Source: Chiridota heheva
Taxonomy: Eukaryota; Echinodermata; Holothuroidea; Apodida; Chiridotidae
Direction of reading: 5' to 3'
Assembly (NCBI GenBank): GCA_020152595.1
Contig: JAIGNY010000316.1
Location: forward strand, 276,501-340,500
DNA: 64,000 nucleotides
Part shown: piece by piece, positions 35,635 through 49,359 of the stretch
How the letters are laid out: each line of letters begins with the position of its first letter
Position numbering within the stretch: position 1 is the stretch's first letter
The notes under the pieces: generated by a model
Databases searched by the model: none
Told to the model about the DNA's origin: nothing
What the model saw: only the letters and a program-made list of their open reading frames with translations
Program-made: the position numbers and the translations under genes

Positions 35635-35935
35635 TAACTGCAGTATAACAGTATATGATTTTGATACCTGCAGTATAACAGTATATGATTTTGATACCTG
35701 CAGTATGAAAATAGGTGATTTGTGATACCTGCAGTATGAAAATAATTGATTTTTAATACGTGCAGTATGAAAATATTCGATTTTTTGAGATTAGCAGTAT
35801 GAGATATTTGAGTTGTGATACCTGCACTTTAAAAATTATTAAAAAAAAGCAACTGCTCGGGTGGCACATGTACATATATATCTCACATATATCTCACATA
35901 TATCTCACATATATCTCACATATATCTCACATATG
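35635..35935. repeat. Two short tandem arrays
   Basis: About 35635-35835 holds units of about 30 bp with CTGCAGTATAACAGTATATG and GATTTTGATAC. About 35870-35930 holds CATATATCTCA, 11-12 bp, about 5 copies. Confidence 0.85.
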
Positions 35936-35939
35936 AAAG

Positions 35940-38045
35940 TATTATTTTTGTGTTGTAGAAATTATTTGCATTTAATAGGTGTTATATACTGTTGTATATA
36001 CATATTGAAATACTGTATGATTTTGTAGAAATGATAAAGACATTGATTATTTATAGGGATTGTAAAATTGTATAAAATATTTTTTGCATTATTTTGAATA
36101 TTTTAAGAGTTTTAATTTTACAGAAACGTGACCAAGTTAAGCACATGCTGGTAGTGTATACCTTTGAAATCGTCTAGATTTTGTTTGTTTTATTAAGGAA
36201 TACCAGTTTTTGTAATGATTTTGAAAGTTTTGTTGACGTCTTCAGCACAAAATGTTCTGGATATTTGGAGGCAAGAAATCTGAAATTTGTTCACTTGAAT
36301 AGGTGAGAAGAAATTTGAGTTGGGTTAGTCAATTATGATAAGCTTACATGCTCATTGTGGGGTGATTGCTAGGATACGTTACCCGATAACCTCCCTCGAT
36401 GATTGTGTAATTTGTACAATTAGTGTGCAAGTGATTTATCATTCAACAATCCTACCCCCTCTAATAAAGTGGTACCTCCATGCTCTAATGATCTGGAATT
36501 TTATTTATCATCCTTGATTTAAAGTGTTTATAGTGTTAAGGGTTGGGAGCGCTATGGCTGTTTTCATTCTTTTTTATTCACTTCATCTTTAATACAAGCT
36601 TCAGGTAAAGGGCAAAAGGATGTTTAAAGTTCTGAGATGTTGTTTACTCAATTGTAAGTGGTCAGTGTAAAGCTTTAACAGTAATTTCTGAAGTAATTAT
36701 ACTACAATACTGCGTAAATTTCATATAATATTTTAGTGACATAACTCCTATTTCAAAACAGTCATATATTAATTTTGTATATAAATCCATTTTTTTGTGT
36801 ATATTTTTAAGCTATTTGAATATAAGTAACATCAATTCTTTATGCAAAATTTTGCCTAATTAATGTTTATTCAACAATTTATAACTTAATATTTTCAAAT
36901 GTAAACGAATTTCAGTCATGTGGTTTAATTCTTTGTTCGGGTTGCATATTGTGTTATTCACAATGGTGTAGTATGATTCATTATTTCATGGGATTTGGAG
37001 TTGAACTGTTTCGGTTACTATTAATTTAATCTTTCAATTTGATGGGGTTTGTGCAATTTCCATCTGGATAGTTTCAACCTTTACGTATTTCAGTCAAAGG
37101 TGTATGAAGATGTAACTTTAAGCTCATGTATAGTTTACAATTTACATGTGATGTATCATCTGACAAGTCTTTTGATAGCCTTTTTTACTATTGTTTTGAA
37201 GTCTCCATTTTGAATGAGACGCATCTCCCTCAATCTAATATTGGGATCTGGTTTTGTATAATCCTCATAGTTGACCTCTGGTCAAATGTTGCTGTGTGTA
37301 ATAAAGTATGTTAGTGTGTAATATATCTTCCCAAAATATTGTGTTTGTGGATAAGAAAAAAAGTTATTTTGGAGAAGGAAAAAATGAGTCAGGTTTATTA
37401 AAAAAATGAAATTTTCTTTGATTATATCTCTAAAATGTAAAAAGAAATTTGGGTCATTAATTGAAATGTTGGGGGTTTAAGAACCACTTTTCAGGTTTCA
37501 TTAATCATTGAAAAATGTATTCCTTTTTTCCTTAAATGACAACTGGACTTTTAATCATTTTGGGGACTCACAGTGGAACACTCTTGACCTCCTGGGTCAC
37601 ACCCATCCAGGCCCATAGCCAACATTGGGTATCCCCCTTGCGTAGGAATGTGCCCTCCTTCCTTAAGCTCAAATAAAAGAAAAATATATGTATACTGAGA
37701 ATCTGCTGTCATGCCCTCTCTTGAAGTGTTTATCCCCTCCCCTGTTTGAGAAAATTCACCTGTGCCTCAGCTACCTTGTATTACAAAAAATAGATACGGA
37801 GTATTACAAAAAAGAGAAAATACTGTTTCTTATAAGCGCAACCAAACTCCTATGCAACTGGGTTCAATTCTTAGCAAGTGTACTGTATTGTGTCCTTGAC
37901 CTCATTACTCTTGCTTCAGTCGACTCATCTGCAAACGGAATGTCAGTGGTGTTCGGAAGTCAACCTGGGATTGACTGGTACCTGATTCTTGGAGGGTCAT
38001 TGAATTGAACCACTCAAACATAGAATAGAACAGCTTTAGTTTTAA
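35940..38045. other. Long AT-rich stretch without recognised feature
   Basis: No repeats or splice-flanked frames stood out. It could include 3'UTR or intronic sequence; nothing decides this. Confidence 0.4.
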
Positions 38046-38049
38046 TAAA

Positions 38050-38755
38050 TATTTAAATGATTAACTCATGGGTAAAGGAAGTCCATCTAAAATTAATGAG
38101 GACTTCAAAAGAGACAAAATGGTGAAGAAAGCATTCAAAAATCTGATTCCGTTAAAGAGATATTTCAGTTTATAAAGTTTGGTATCAGTCGTGTAAAAAC
38201 GACTGGCAGACTTGATGAAGTCACAGCCTCAGATTCCTCAAAGTCTTTATGTATTCTATAATGTTTTGTCCTGCAATTTTGTGGCTTAAAAACCATTGAT
38301 GTGTCAGGAAAGTAATAAAACAGAATCTTGTAAGGGTCATTCTAATTTACCACCTGAAAAATGTTTGAGCAAAAAAGATTCAAATATTAAAAAAAAAAAA
38401 ATTGGTCTTTAAAATATATTAACAATTTTTAAGATTGTGAGGATGATGTTGCCAACCTTCCATAGTAGACTTGCTACACCAATCGTTTCTACATCGATAA
38501 GACAGAGCTTTAAACTTGAATATCTCTTTAACAGAATAAGATTTTTGAACATTTTGAAGATAAACTTGCATGGCCCTGAAGTAATCCTTTTATGTAAAGT
38601 AGCATTGTTTATGTTTTTAAAAGAAGCTAATATTTAGTTTCGAGAAGTATTTAACAATTTTTTAACAATTCTGTAATTGTTTAGTAGTGAAAAGGGTCGT
38701 TGTATATAGTAGCTTTCAGTGTTCTTGGTTGAATGGGTTTGATTGTAGAAATTTA
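38050..38755 (+). repeat. Fold-back repeat, full copy with shared flank
   Basis: The left arm (TCAAAAGAGACAAAATGGTG, AAGAAAGCATTCAAAAATCT) and the inverted right arm (AGACAGAGCTTTAAACTTGA, ATATCTCTTTAACAG) enclose a middle with GACGTCAC-less but otherwise matching sequence. Similarity with 56620-57340 continues about 120 bp past the right arm (AGTATTTAACAATTTTT, GTAGCTTTCAGTG, GTTTGATTGTAGAAATTT). Confidence 0.78.
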
Positions 38756-38759
38756 TTAT

Positions 38760-40245
38760 GTCATGTAGATAGGTTTCGCATGGTGCAATTAAGTCATGTT
38801 TTGCTGAAAATTGTAATTATTGTATTCGCAATATCTGCATATATCCAAGAATAGTTTAGTTTAGTTTTAGAGTTAGTATTCTATGATTACAAATGATTTG
38901 TACATCTCTTGCATGAAAACAACTTTTAATTGATTGATATTTAATTTTTATATGGACACAATTTTATATTTTTACCTTTTTTTGGTTGTTTATTAAAGAA
39001 TAAAATGACATTGGAGAGACGCAATCTCTGCCAAATAAGCTGTGAATATGTATTTTTTGTATATGTAGTTATGTTTGTAAATCAGCCTCGTAGCCAGCGG
39101 AGGGCACAGGAGGCTAATCCCCCCTCCTTGTGGAGATCTGTGCCTCCTCCCCATGTAAAATAAAACAAAATATTATATCAAGGATGTATGGAAAGTCTCC
39201 TGAAGTGTCCCGTTTGTGGTGTCTGTGCCCTGCTTTGAGAAAAGTCCAATATAATGGTCTTATGTGAACATCATTGCCCTTTAAATTATTCATAGTAAAT
39301 AATATCACTGATAAAAGTAATACGAATAGTTTAAATCCAGGGTCGTATCTATCTTGGGCAGGGAGAGGTGACAGACAAGTTTTACTGTGGTCTTATGCAG
39401 AAAAGTGGCAATATTACAATTAATTAATGCTTATAGTCTTCAACCCCATGTCAGATTTAAATCTTGGTATGATGCTGTTGGTAAAAGCAATGACGATACT
39501 GTGTCCTAAGGCAAATCCTTAACACTTCAGAGCAAAACCAAATTATACAAAAACTACAGGTTCCAGTATGATGAATTGTGTAAGAACATGTAAAGAAGCA
39601 TGTAAGAACACGACACTTAAAGAAATACAATTTAATTATTAAAATGCTTCCAATCCAAATTTAGTTGGCGTAGGAACCACAAGGGATTTCTGCCCCTGGT
39701 TTAAATAAACTTTCCATTTGGGACAAAATAATAAGAAAAGAAAAAGAGTATTGCCTTTTTCTTCTTAAGAAAACACATGCAGAAATGTTAAATTTTGTCT
39801 ACATACAAGAAAACATCTCTGGGGACACGTTACATGGCGTCCCCTAAAACTATCTCCCATTTGAAAATGAATAGGTTGATGGTCCCCATTATCTCCAGAA
39901 GAAAAAAAATCGTCAAATGCAGGATTTACCTACAAATTTGAGGCTTATTTCATCTTTTATCAAGAATACATCTTTTATCACAAATATGAAAACTAATATT
40001 CAAACAATTGTTATGACTGATAAATATGCACCCAGTCCCCACCCCCAATAATTTATTAATGATGGCACTACCACCCAGTTTACCAAAAACCACCTTTAAA
40101 ATCTGGGTTATTAAAGATATTTCAATATAAACCTGGAAATGATATGTTATTTTACTTTAATGGAAGAATTATAAGGGAATGTGAAGTTGTTTTTAAATCT
40201 ACTGATATACTTTCGACATTTCAAAATAATCCTTCACTAACTGGT
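38760..40245. other. No feature recognised
   Basis: AT-rich sequence; AGCCTCGTAGCCAGCGGAGG near 39085 looks like an element end but has no visible partner. Confidence 0.4.
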
Positions 40246-40254
40246 ATCAGACTT

Positions 40255-40465
40255 AAACCCCCTCTCACCCCCTCTTCCCCACCCTCTCCCCTCTTCCCCT
40301 CACCCCTCCCCCCCTCCCCCTCTCCCCCCTCCCCCCTCTTCCCCCCTCTTCCCCCCTTCCCCCTCCCCCCCTTCCCCCCTCTTCCCCTCTTCCCTCTTCC
40401 CCCCTCTACCCCCGTCCCTCTTCCCCTCTACCCCCGTCCCTCTTCCCCCGTCCCTCACCTTCCCT
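40255..40465. repeat. CCCCTCTTCCC polypyrimidine tract
   Basis: About 210 bp almost purely C and T on the + strand. The Pro/Ser/Leu open frame through it is an artefact. Confidence 0.93.
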
Positions 40466-40469
40466 TCCC

Positions 40470-41250
40470 GAAAAGAAGTGTATTCCCTTTTATTGTGGTC
40501 CCTTTAAGTTCACCCTTAATGGTTTTCCCCTTTCATTTTACTTGCTCCTTTAAAATCCTGCCTTAAAAAAACTCCTTTCTTTAAATTTTTGTTTTGGCGA
40601 TTCTTTTTGTTTTGGCACAATGGAGGAAACTTCAATTTGATTGACAGTATAAAATTTACATTAAAAACAATTTTGATTATCTTCTTTCTCTCTTTCTTGA
40701 TTTCCAAACACCACCTGTAGATTTGACATTCTTTCTTTTGATATGCAAATCAGTGCTCTGTGTTATGCTAATAAGGTTCTAATTCGAACCAACCAAGTAA
40801 CATTCCTTGCCACAGATGGTACTGAGCGTATCACCGGGCATCTTTCATGTCTTGTTTGTCACTTTTTGTTCCGAGAGTAAAGATACTTGATAAACTGTTT
40901 TACTTAAAAACCAGCAGTTACGGAAAACATTTTCTTTTATTATGCAGTTAACTTCTTTTTTATGCAAATTTATATCAAAACAATTTGTCTTGGATTTAAT
41001 ATATTACGTAATAAGTAGGAATCATGTCAGTCGGTGTGTCGTGTCGTAAAACAAGTGTATTTTATCGACCTTTTACTTTTGTGGAGACAAACTGAAGAAA
41101 AAAAAAATCGAACAATTCCAGTACCAAAATGAACCCTTTACAAGTCTACATTTTCATATGTATTGACTCTTATCAGGCCCGTAGGAGCTTTGGGTAGATG
41201 GCATGACCCGGGGCCCTTTCTTTCCCAAATGATACACCAAAAGTTATGCT
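40470..41250. other. No feature recognised
   Basis: AT-rich sequence without structure; ends at the target duplication of the next element. Confidence 0.4.
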
Positions 41251-41588
41251 CATAGGTGTAGGAACTGGGGTAGGGCACTGGAGGAACGTTCCCCCATCAA
41301 AACTGACAAAAGTGCCCCTTTGGAAAATGAAAAGTGCCCTCAATTACTGTCCCAGTATTAAAAAGCTTTTGTCAGTCCCATGTACGGGAGAAATGTGTCC
41401 CCGTTGGAAAAGCGCCCCTTTCTAAAAATGAAGCGCCCCTTTTACTTTATTTTTGGGGCTTACTTATTCTATCCACAGATTGGGATGGGAACATACTGTA
41501 TCATTTGAAAAGTGCCTTTTAGAGATCGTGCTTCCCACCCTACCCCCTTCCCACCCCACACACTTTTTGAAAGCTTCGTACACCCTTG
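41251..41588 (+). mobile_element. hAT-like small DNA element, copy 1
   Basis: Starts CATAGGTGTAGGAACTGGGG and, read backwards from the right, CAAGGGTGTACGAAGC. It is flanked by GTTATGCT (41243-41250) and GTTATACT (41589-41596), an 8-bp target duplication with one mismatch. The inside carries GTGCCCCTTT repeats. The second copy is at 55958-56276. Non-coding. Confidence 0.78.
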
Positions 41589-41644
41589 GTTATACTTCTT
41601 TTTAAGGTTGTGATTTACATCTTTTCTATCAGGGTGACTATCAG

Positions 41645-42240
41645 GACTATGACCATGGATTTGACACACTATTAAGCAATTTTCTGCAATCAAAGATTGC
41701 CGGGGGTTTCAAGTTCGCCCCAAGGTTTGACACGATGTTCAACTTAATTTCTGATATCCAAATCGCAAGAAACGTATGGCTTCCGGCAGTCCGGAGCTTC
41801 TCCCCTTGAGCCAAGGCTTCGCCCCATTGATTTGACACATTTTAAAGCAATTTCCTGTTACCGAAATTACGAGAAACGTATAGGGCTTCCGGGGCTGTAT
41901 CCCCTACCATGGTTTTGGACCTAGATTTGACACAATTTTAAGCTACCAAAATCATGAGCAGATGAGTGAGTGCAGGACTTCCGGGGCTTTCACCCCTAGA
42001 TTTGGTACAATTTTAAGAGCAATTTTTTGCAATCAAAATCACAAGAAGCATAAGGAGGTAAGGGGCTATGCCCCTACGCTATTACCTGGACTACCTGCAG
42101 CTGCTTTGTCCCATAGATTTGACACATTTCAAAGCGATTTTCTGCTAAAAGAAAATTACGAGAAACGTATGGCTTCCATGCGCTTCGACCCCTGGATCCC
42201 CACCAGCAGACCAGGCTGCCAGGGCTTCGGAATAAAATTC
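41645..42240. repeat. Degenerate tandem repeat, about 100-bp units
   Basis: About six units based on GATTTGACACATTTTAAAGC, AATTTTCTGC, ACGAGAAACGTATGGCTTCC and GGGGCTTCGCCCC. Units vary in length and lose parts. Confidence 0.75.
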
Positions 42241-42645
42241 GTATATTTTCTTCAATTTAAGGGGATTTTTCATAAATTTTCTTGAATTGGAGGATATTTT
42301 CAAGTTCAATTTTAAGAAGTTTTCTTCAATTTTTGTTAAATTTACTTCAATTTTCGGGGAGATTTCCTTTATTTAGAGGAATTTTTGTGCAATTTCCTTC
42401 ATTTTCATGAAATTTGCTTTAATCTAAAGGATATTTTCTTCAATATTTGGTAAGTTTTCTTTAAATTTCGTTCAATTTGTTTCAATTTTGGGGAATTTCA
42501 ATTTTCCTTTATTTGGGAAAAGTTTGTGAAATTCCCTTCATTTTCGTGAAATTTGCTTCAATTTTCAGGAAATTTCCTCCAATTTGCGGAAATTTTCTTC
42601 AAATTTTTAGGAAGTTTTCTTTCAGGAAATTTTACCGCGAAATCT
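42241..42645. repeat. Degenerate TTTTCTTCAATTT array
   Basis: Units of about 20-30 bp such as GAAATTTGCTTCAATTTTC. Similar degenerate arrays occur at 18300-18570, and reversed at about 47190-47265 and 49600-49715. Confidence 0.7.
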
Positions 42646-42649
42646 GTGT

Positions 42650-43690
42650 TCCCTGAACCTCTCCAGGGCTTTGCTTGTACAGTCCTATTGATTTTAAGAA
42701 ATTTCTTAAACGGTGCTATCTAAACTTTGCATGCCAATTTAGATCTATGTGCCCAACGTTTTACTCTTAATATGAACATCTTTTTTCGGTTGGGGGGCGA
42801 CAAAATAGCCTTGCCCCGCAGTTAAACATGACCCACCACGCCACTGTCCTCAAAATGTCCGCTAACAGTAGGGAGGGGGGGGGCTTGGATTTGGATTTGT
42901 TTTGGTTTCAGAATATTCATGTCCTCCCGCCTCAGCATGATTCTGACAAGACAACATGGGCACGATCTTAGTCAGACAGAGATGTCAAATATCGGATATA
43001 CTGTTTAAATCAACTAATATATCAAAATCATGTATAATCATCGAAGTCGGCATAATGCTGGCAACCATTGGCGGCGCTATGAGGGAGAATAACCAGTGGC
43101 GGCGCTATGAGGGAGAATTTTTCCCCATGAGATCGGTTCCTCCCCCACTTTCCCCTCCCCCAGAAAATTTGGTAAAATGACCAATTTTCTCGATTTATAG
43201 GTTCCCCACTATAAGACGAAATTTGTGGGTTGGGAGAACCGCGGTTATTGTCAGTTTGATGTAAACGTCCAAAGAGTGTAAGTGTTTAAAACGCTATTTA
43301 TGAAAAAATGGGCGGGTGAGTGGTCGGATGTACTATTTATATCAGAGATTCATTTATACCCGAATCGTCTCCATATTTGAATCATCTTCACCTGTTCACT
43401 TAACTCGGCAGAATGATATATACTGATTTTTTAGTTGGGCAACTGGAAGAAATGAAAATACCCCGCCCACATAGGCTTAAAATACTAAGCCCCGTAAATT
43501 GGCCGTTTTGGGGAGCATCAAAAGAAAGAAATCTTTATAGCTTCCATTTCTGATTTGTCGAAATGTTTACACAATCACCGACCATGCACCGACAAACCAA
43601 TTAATTCACCGCGGTAAGCAAGTGGTGAAAGCATATTATCTGAGACGAGATTACCTCATTAAAATCTCTTACAGCCGCTTATGGTCACGT
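42650..43690. other. No gene seen; one short duplication
   Basis: GGCGGCGCTATGAGGGAGAA is present twice in tandem (about 43070 and 43098). The rest has no recognised feature. Confidence 0.5.
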
Positions 43691-43693
43691 GTG

Positions 43694-44480
<787 letters not shown>

Positions 44481-44484
44481 AGCA

Positions 44485-45066
44485 AAACTTGTCAGCTTGT
44501 TTTGCAGTTCTGGACCTGTCCTTTTGTTCAATCTTTTTGGTCCGATTTGATTAATGCTTTGAGTCTGGATGATGGTTTGATTAATTACTATACTATTTGT
44601 TTTGGCATTATTGATGAGTTTCATTCATACAGAAATTTTATAATCTTATATGCCAATTATCTTATTTTAAGTTGTAAATATAATAATCAGCATCCGACCA
44701 CTAATTGCTTTATCAAGTGTCTATTTTATTTGATAAAAGTGGAAAAAAGTGATTTTGATGAAAAATGATTAACTGAACATATTTGATAAAAAATTAGACT
44801 CGGTTCTTGTATTGAAAAGCTGGTGTATATAGTTTAGCAATAAGTTCTATCTTGATCCAATCTTTTGATAATAATGTTTTGATAATTTTGCTTAAACATG
44901 TTTGTTACTACTATAGAGATTGCGTTCTTATGTTTTGTATTTTATTAATCATTATTACACGTTTTTTGACAAGAAAGGATGCATTGTTTATTAATGTTTT
45001 TGTAAGTTTTGAAATAGATGTGGAGAAAAAATAAATTAAATAATAATAATAATAATAATAATAATA
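44485..45066 (+). pseudogene. L1/Tx1-like LINE, extreme 3' end
   Basis: The + frame from about 44502 reads CPFVQSFWSDLINAL, NYYTICFGII, NFIILYANYLILSCKYNNQH and FIKCLFYLIKVEKSDF. This matches the tail of L1/Tx1-type ORF2 proteins (FW...L, ILFG, N..L..AK..I....). The end is a TAA microsatellite (about 45040-45066), as LINE insertions often show. Upstream RT is absent, so it is 5'-truncated. Confidence 0.6.
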
Positions 45067-45309
<243 letters not shown>

Positions 45310-45729
45310 CACCAGCATGATTTTTATTTTACTACACTTAAGCAGTTTTAGTTATTTTTACTTTAAACTGGGTATTCCCCATCCCTCACCTTCTTCCGCC
45401 ACAATTGTATATTGATGTACCCTCCACCCCCTCCCATCCCCTTCCCCTCACACCCACACATATATATATACACCCCAATCCCACCAACTTGACAAAAATA
45501 AAATGAATAGATCGGTACTGAAAAACAGGCAAATGGATTTCGGCTAGTAGTTATGTCAGACGGTAATTACCATATAGAAATGCAAGTTTCTTCAGGTGAT
45601 CAATTATATTTACGCCCACTAGTTTATGTTTTTCTACTTCCCTGAAGCGAATTTCACGCCACAAAATCGCAGAACAAAATATGATTATAGAACTTGTTAT
45701 ATCAAGACTTTAATGAATCCGAGGTTAGG

Positions 45730-45900
45730 CTGTGACGTCACAGCTAGTTTAAATGCATCATTGCAGTCGTTTCTACACAAATAACACCAAACCTTTAACT
45801 TAAATATCTCCTTAACGAAATAAGATTTTTGAATGTTTCCTTCACTGTTTTGTTTTATATAAGATGAACTTATCTCACTCCAATTGTATGAACTTGTACT
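45730..45900 (-). repeat. Fold-back repeat, right half
   Basis: TGTGACGTCACAGCTAGTTT, AACTTAAATATCTCCTTAAC and ATAAGATGAACTTATCTCAC match the right arm of the family. Confidence 0.65.
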
Positions 45901-45939
45901 TTAGACCTTTTCAAACCGAGTTTAGCCGAACGTAATTTC

Positions 45940-46290
45940 TTCAGTACTTTGACCAATCAAATGCTGGGGGAACTTTTTCCATCGTTTCCCAACCAATCAG
46001 GTGCAGGTTTGAGGAAAATGTGAGCAGCAATACGCGCGCGTAATTCCTCCATATATAATGCACGTATGATACGTGCGCTTGAACACATTTCTTCATACAC
46101 TTGGTCCCATACCGTGCGTGAATTGCGCAGACGGCCAAGATTCCTCCAGTATTTTATTAGTCAATAAGATTCCTCCAGTATATGATTTGTCCGTTATGGA
46201 CAAGTGAATCTCGGCCATGTGACATTATTTAAATTAGTTACCCGGAAATTCCCGATTCAGATTTAAAAAGGTCTATACTTCAGTACTTTC
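45940..46290 (+). repeat. Dispersed repeat, family C, copy 2
   Basis: Matches 30070-30420 in order: ATAATGCACGTATGAT, TTGGTCCCATACC, TCCGTTATGGACA, GGCCATGTGACATTAT, GATTCAGATTT. A TAAGATTCCTCCAGTAT block is duplicated inside this copy only. Confidence 0.65.
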
Positions 46291-46294
46291 AACA

Positions 46295-48625
46295 TTTAAT
46301 CGTAAAACCGAGGGATTTTATTCTTTGTCAAAACATCATTCTTCAAATTTTCAGCATGTATTTTTAAACTTTGTAAATTGATCTTTTATGTGACCATAAG
46401 AAAAGCAGTTAAACTCGTTAATAGAAAGGCTTTTTCTGTATGAGGAACTCTGTGCATACAAAGCCAAAACGGTAATTTTACATACGCAAAATATTGTACC
46501 GTAATACAAGGGTGGAGTCTACTAAATTTTCATTTCTTTTACCTGTTTACCCAATATTTACTCAAGGGCAAACAACTTTTTGAATGCAATATGAAACGTA
46601 CATCTTTTCATTAATTGGTAACAAAAGAGGAATAATTTGGTTGGCAAATACCTATTCTATTATTCACATGAACACTCACTCTGTAATGCAACAAGCGTGG
46701 TACAGATTTGGTCTTATCTGGTTATAGGGGAAAACTAAAAGGAACTTTAAACGGAAAAACGTTTATACACTTTTTTCCATGCAAGAACAAAATTTACAGA
46801 GCGAGGATTCACTTTCAGGTAAGATATATTCTTTTGTTTTTGATACACTTAACACGATCTTTGGGGCTCCTTTTCTGAGGGGCCAAAGTAACAGGCTTTA
46901 AAAAAAATGAATGGTGGGCCAATTGATGGTAAAGTGGCATCGGTAGAAGAAGAAGCGCCACCGGCTTGGAGTTCTGGGAGCAACAGATCCACTTTTTTTC
47001 ATTTTGATAAGAAAATAACGACAAGAACTTGGATACAAACATCGGCGAAGGAAGATATTTCACATATGGGGAGAGGGTGGGGGAGGTGTAGATTGGATTT
47101 TTGTTCCAACAAACCTCTTATATTCAAAAACTATTTGTAATATGGTCGGGGGTGGCGGGAATGTTGGCAAGAAAATTTCGTAGAATCATTGGCAATTTTG
47201 AAGAATATCTACAGAAAATGAAGGAAATTCCACGAAAATTGAAGGAAATTTCACAAAGATTATTTCTTTGGAATAAGAAAAGATGTGAACTGGTGAAGGG
47301 AATCTGACTCTTCAAAATAATTTTGTCATACCTTCATTACTGAATGGAGGGGGATAAAACGGTACTTGCCCCCCCCCCCACCCTCCCTCCTCTTGTTTTA
47401 CCTTCGCACCTTCCCCCGGTTCCTACGCCCTGGATAAAAGTATACCCTTGAAAGTAGATTGTTCTTCCATATCTTTGTCATCAGGGCAGGTCGTCATGTG
47501 AAATTAGCAGTTTGGCCCATAAAAAGCACTATTTTTGAACAAGTTGTGGGCCAAATGAAGTGAGTGGCGGGCGAAATGGCGCACCAGTATATACATATGT
47601 AAGAATTGTGAAAAATGTGAAATTAAATGGATAATCACTGCCAACTTTGGTATGGTAAGAAAAACGGAATAATTAAGAAATCACATTGATTCTCTTGTTC
47701 CAATACATCACGACTGAGTAAACCACACGGACCAGATTTTTGTTCTACTAAACCAAAGTTGCGTAACACAATTACTCTCATTACAATTGTTAATATATAT
47801 TGTTTATGAATAAAATTTCAGTATGCATGCGATATTTGATACCCCCTCCTCCCCTAAACTGGTCCATAACCAACAAACACCACATATACACACACACACA
47901 CACACAGTCACACCACACACACACACACACACACACACCAATTGAGCCTGGTATTCAACATACCATTTTAAAGGAAGGCTTAGTTTATGAAATAAACGAT
48001 AATTTATTTTCTTTAAAGATATATGGACAGGTAGGGATGTTATATTTGCCAGAAAGAATTTCAAACTCCAAACATTCAAAGAACATTGCATGGTTAAAGA
48101 AGACATGAAGTCTGACATAATCCTTATTTCATATAATAGAATTAAAAATAAGAAATGCACTGACCAAGTTTCATAACTCCCGAAGCATTCTAACACATTT
48201 GTTGTAATCATTAAAAACTGTAATACTACTATCTGACTACTACTTAATAGTACCATGGGAGCTGGCATTTTGTTTTCAAAACATACAGAATATGATGTCA
48301 TCAGCCCAGCAGGATGTTGGAATGCTTTGTATTTCTTTATAATCTACTTCAACTTTTCTAACTTATGAAAATTGTTTTGTTTTTTGTAAGGGTCAAGGAA
48401 TTTTTTGTGCACACATAGAATTATCAAAACATGCTGTTAAAACTTTGTGTCACATAATTTTGGAACAAAAACTTTAATCACATTTATAAAGAAATACATT
48501 ATAATCCTTTATGTCCCTATCGGGAAAATAAGGATGTCATCATGCACAATATTTCAATACAGAATTGAACAAAATGGTTGATAGCAGTTTCCCCCTCTTC
48601 CTTGTGGGTCGATTTCAAACATGAA
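46295..48625. other. No gene seen; CA microsatellite
   Basis: A CA repeat with ACAGTCACACC interruption lies at about 47886-47937. A short GAAGGAAATTTCACAAA-type degenerate block lies at about 47190-47265. No credible exons. Confidence 0.55.
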
Positions 48626-48629
48626 TCAA

Positions 48630-48860
48630 TAGAGATAGGAATACGATTTTGACTTGCTGTGTTTGGCAGTTGGTCAAGATTTTACATCCTCTATCATATG
48701 ATATGAAATAATGATTGTATCGGACTTTATGTCTCCTTTAAAGATGGATAACTTGAGATAGGAATACGATTTTGACTTGCTGTGTTTGGATGTTGGTTAA
48801 GATTTGTATCCTTTATTATATGAAATAATGATTGTATCAGACTTTATGTTTTCTTTAAGG
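48630..48860. repeat. Tandem duplication of about 120 bp
   Basis: GATAGGAATACGATTTTGAC and TTGCTGTGTTTGG...ATGATTGTATC...GACTTTATGT occur in order twice (starts at about 48633 and 48755). Confidence 0.85.
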
Positions 48861-48944
48861 ATTGAAAAACAATTAGCTAGTTCATAAAAAATATTCCTGT
48901 CAGAAATGTGCATGTAAACTTGCCTATTCATCATAATAAGAAGT

Positions 48945-49355
48945 CAGGTAGCTCAGTTGGCAAAGCGCACGACTGAGATGGTGGAGGTACCCGGTTCAAG
49001 CCTCGGACAGGTCTGTCTAGTTTTTCCACACTGAGCTATGCAGACAGATACGCCTGAGCGAAAGTACGTCATTTGCAGCTCCTGCTCCTCATTCAGCTGT
49101 TGAGAGAAGTGGTAATGGTTCAATGTCACTCGCCGTCCTTCGTCAGTCCGTAGGGGACATTGAGCAGTTAAGCCGTCGGTCTTGATGGTAAGACAGTCAC
49201 TTGTCTGAACACTGCTCAAAAAAGTAGGGTGAAAACCTGGTGTTCATCCACTTCCATCCCGATCGCACGAGACTGGCATCTGTAATGTAGGCTATAGCTT
49301 GGCGTCTTTGCTCCGTATGATCTTATGATCATGTACAAAACAAAATAAATAAAAA
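48945..49355 (+). mobile_element. tRNA-derived SINE, long form
   Basis: CAGGTAGCTCAGTTGGCAAA fits an A box and ACCCGGTTCAAGCCTC a B box, with normal tRNA spacing. The body of about 300 bp and the A-rich end AAAACAAAATAAATAAAAAG complete a SINE. The head resembles a tRNA gene, but the acceptor stem does not close. Confidence 0.75.
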
Positions 49356-49359
49356 GTTC

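Noticed and set aside
40144-40566. Proline-rich 140-codon frame
   Set aside because: Produced by the CCCCTCTT polypyrimidine tract.
48948-49020. Functional tRNA gene
   Set aside because: A and B boxes are present, but the acceptor stem does not pair and a SINE body with an A-rich tail follows.
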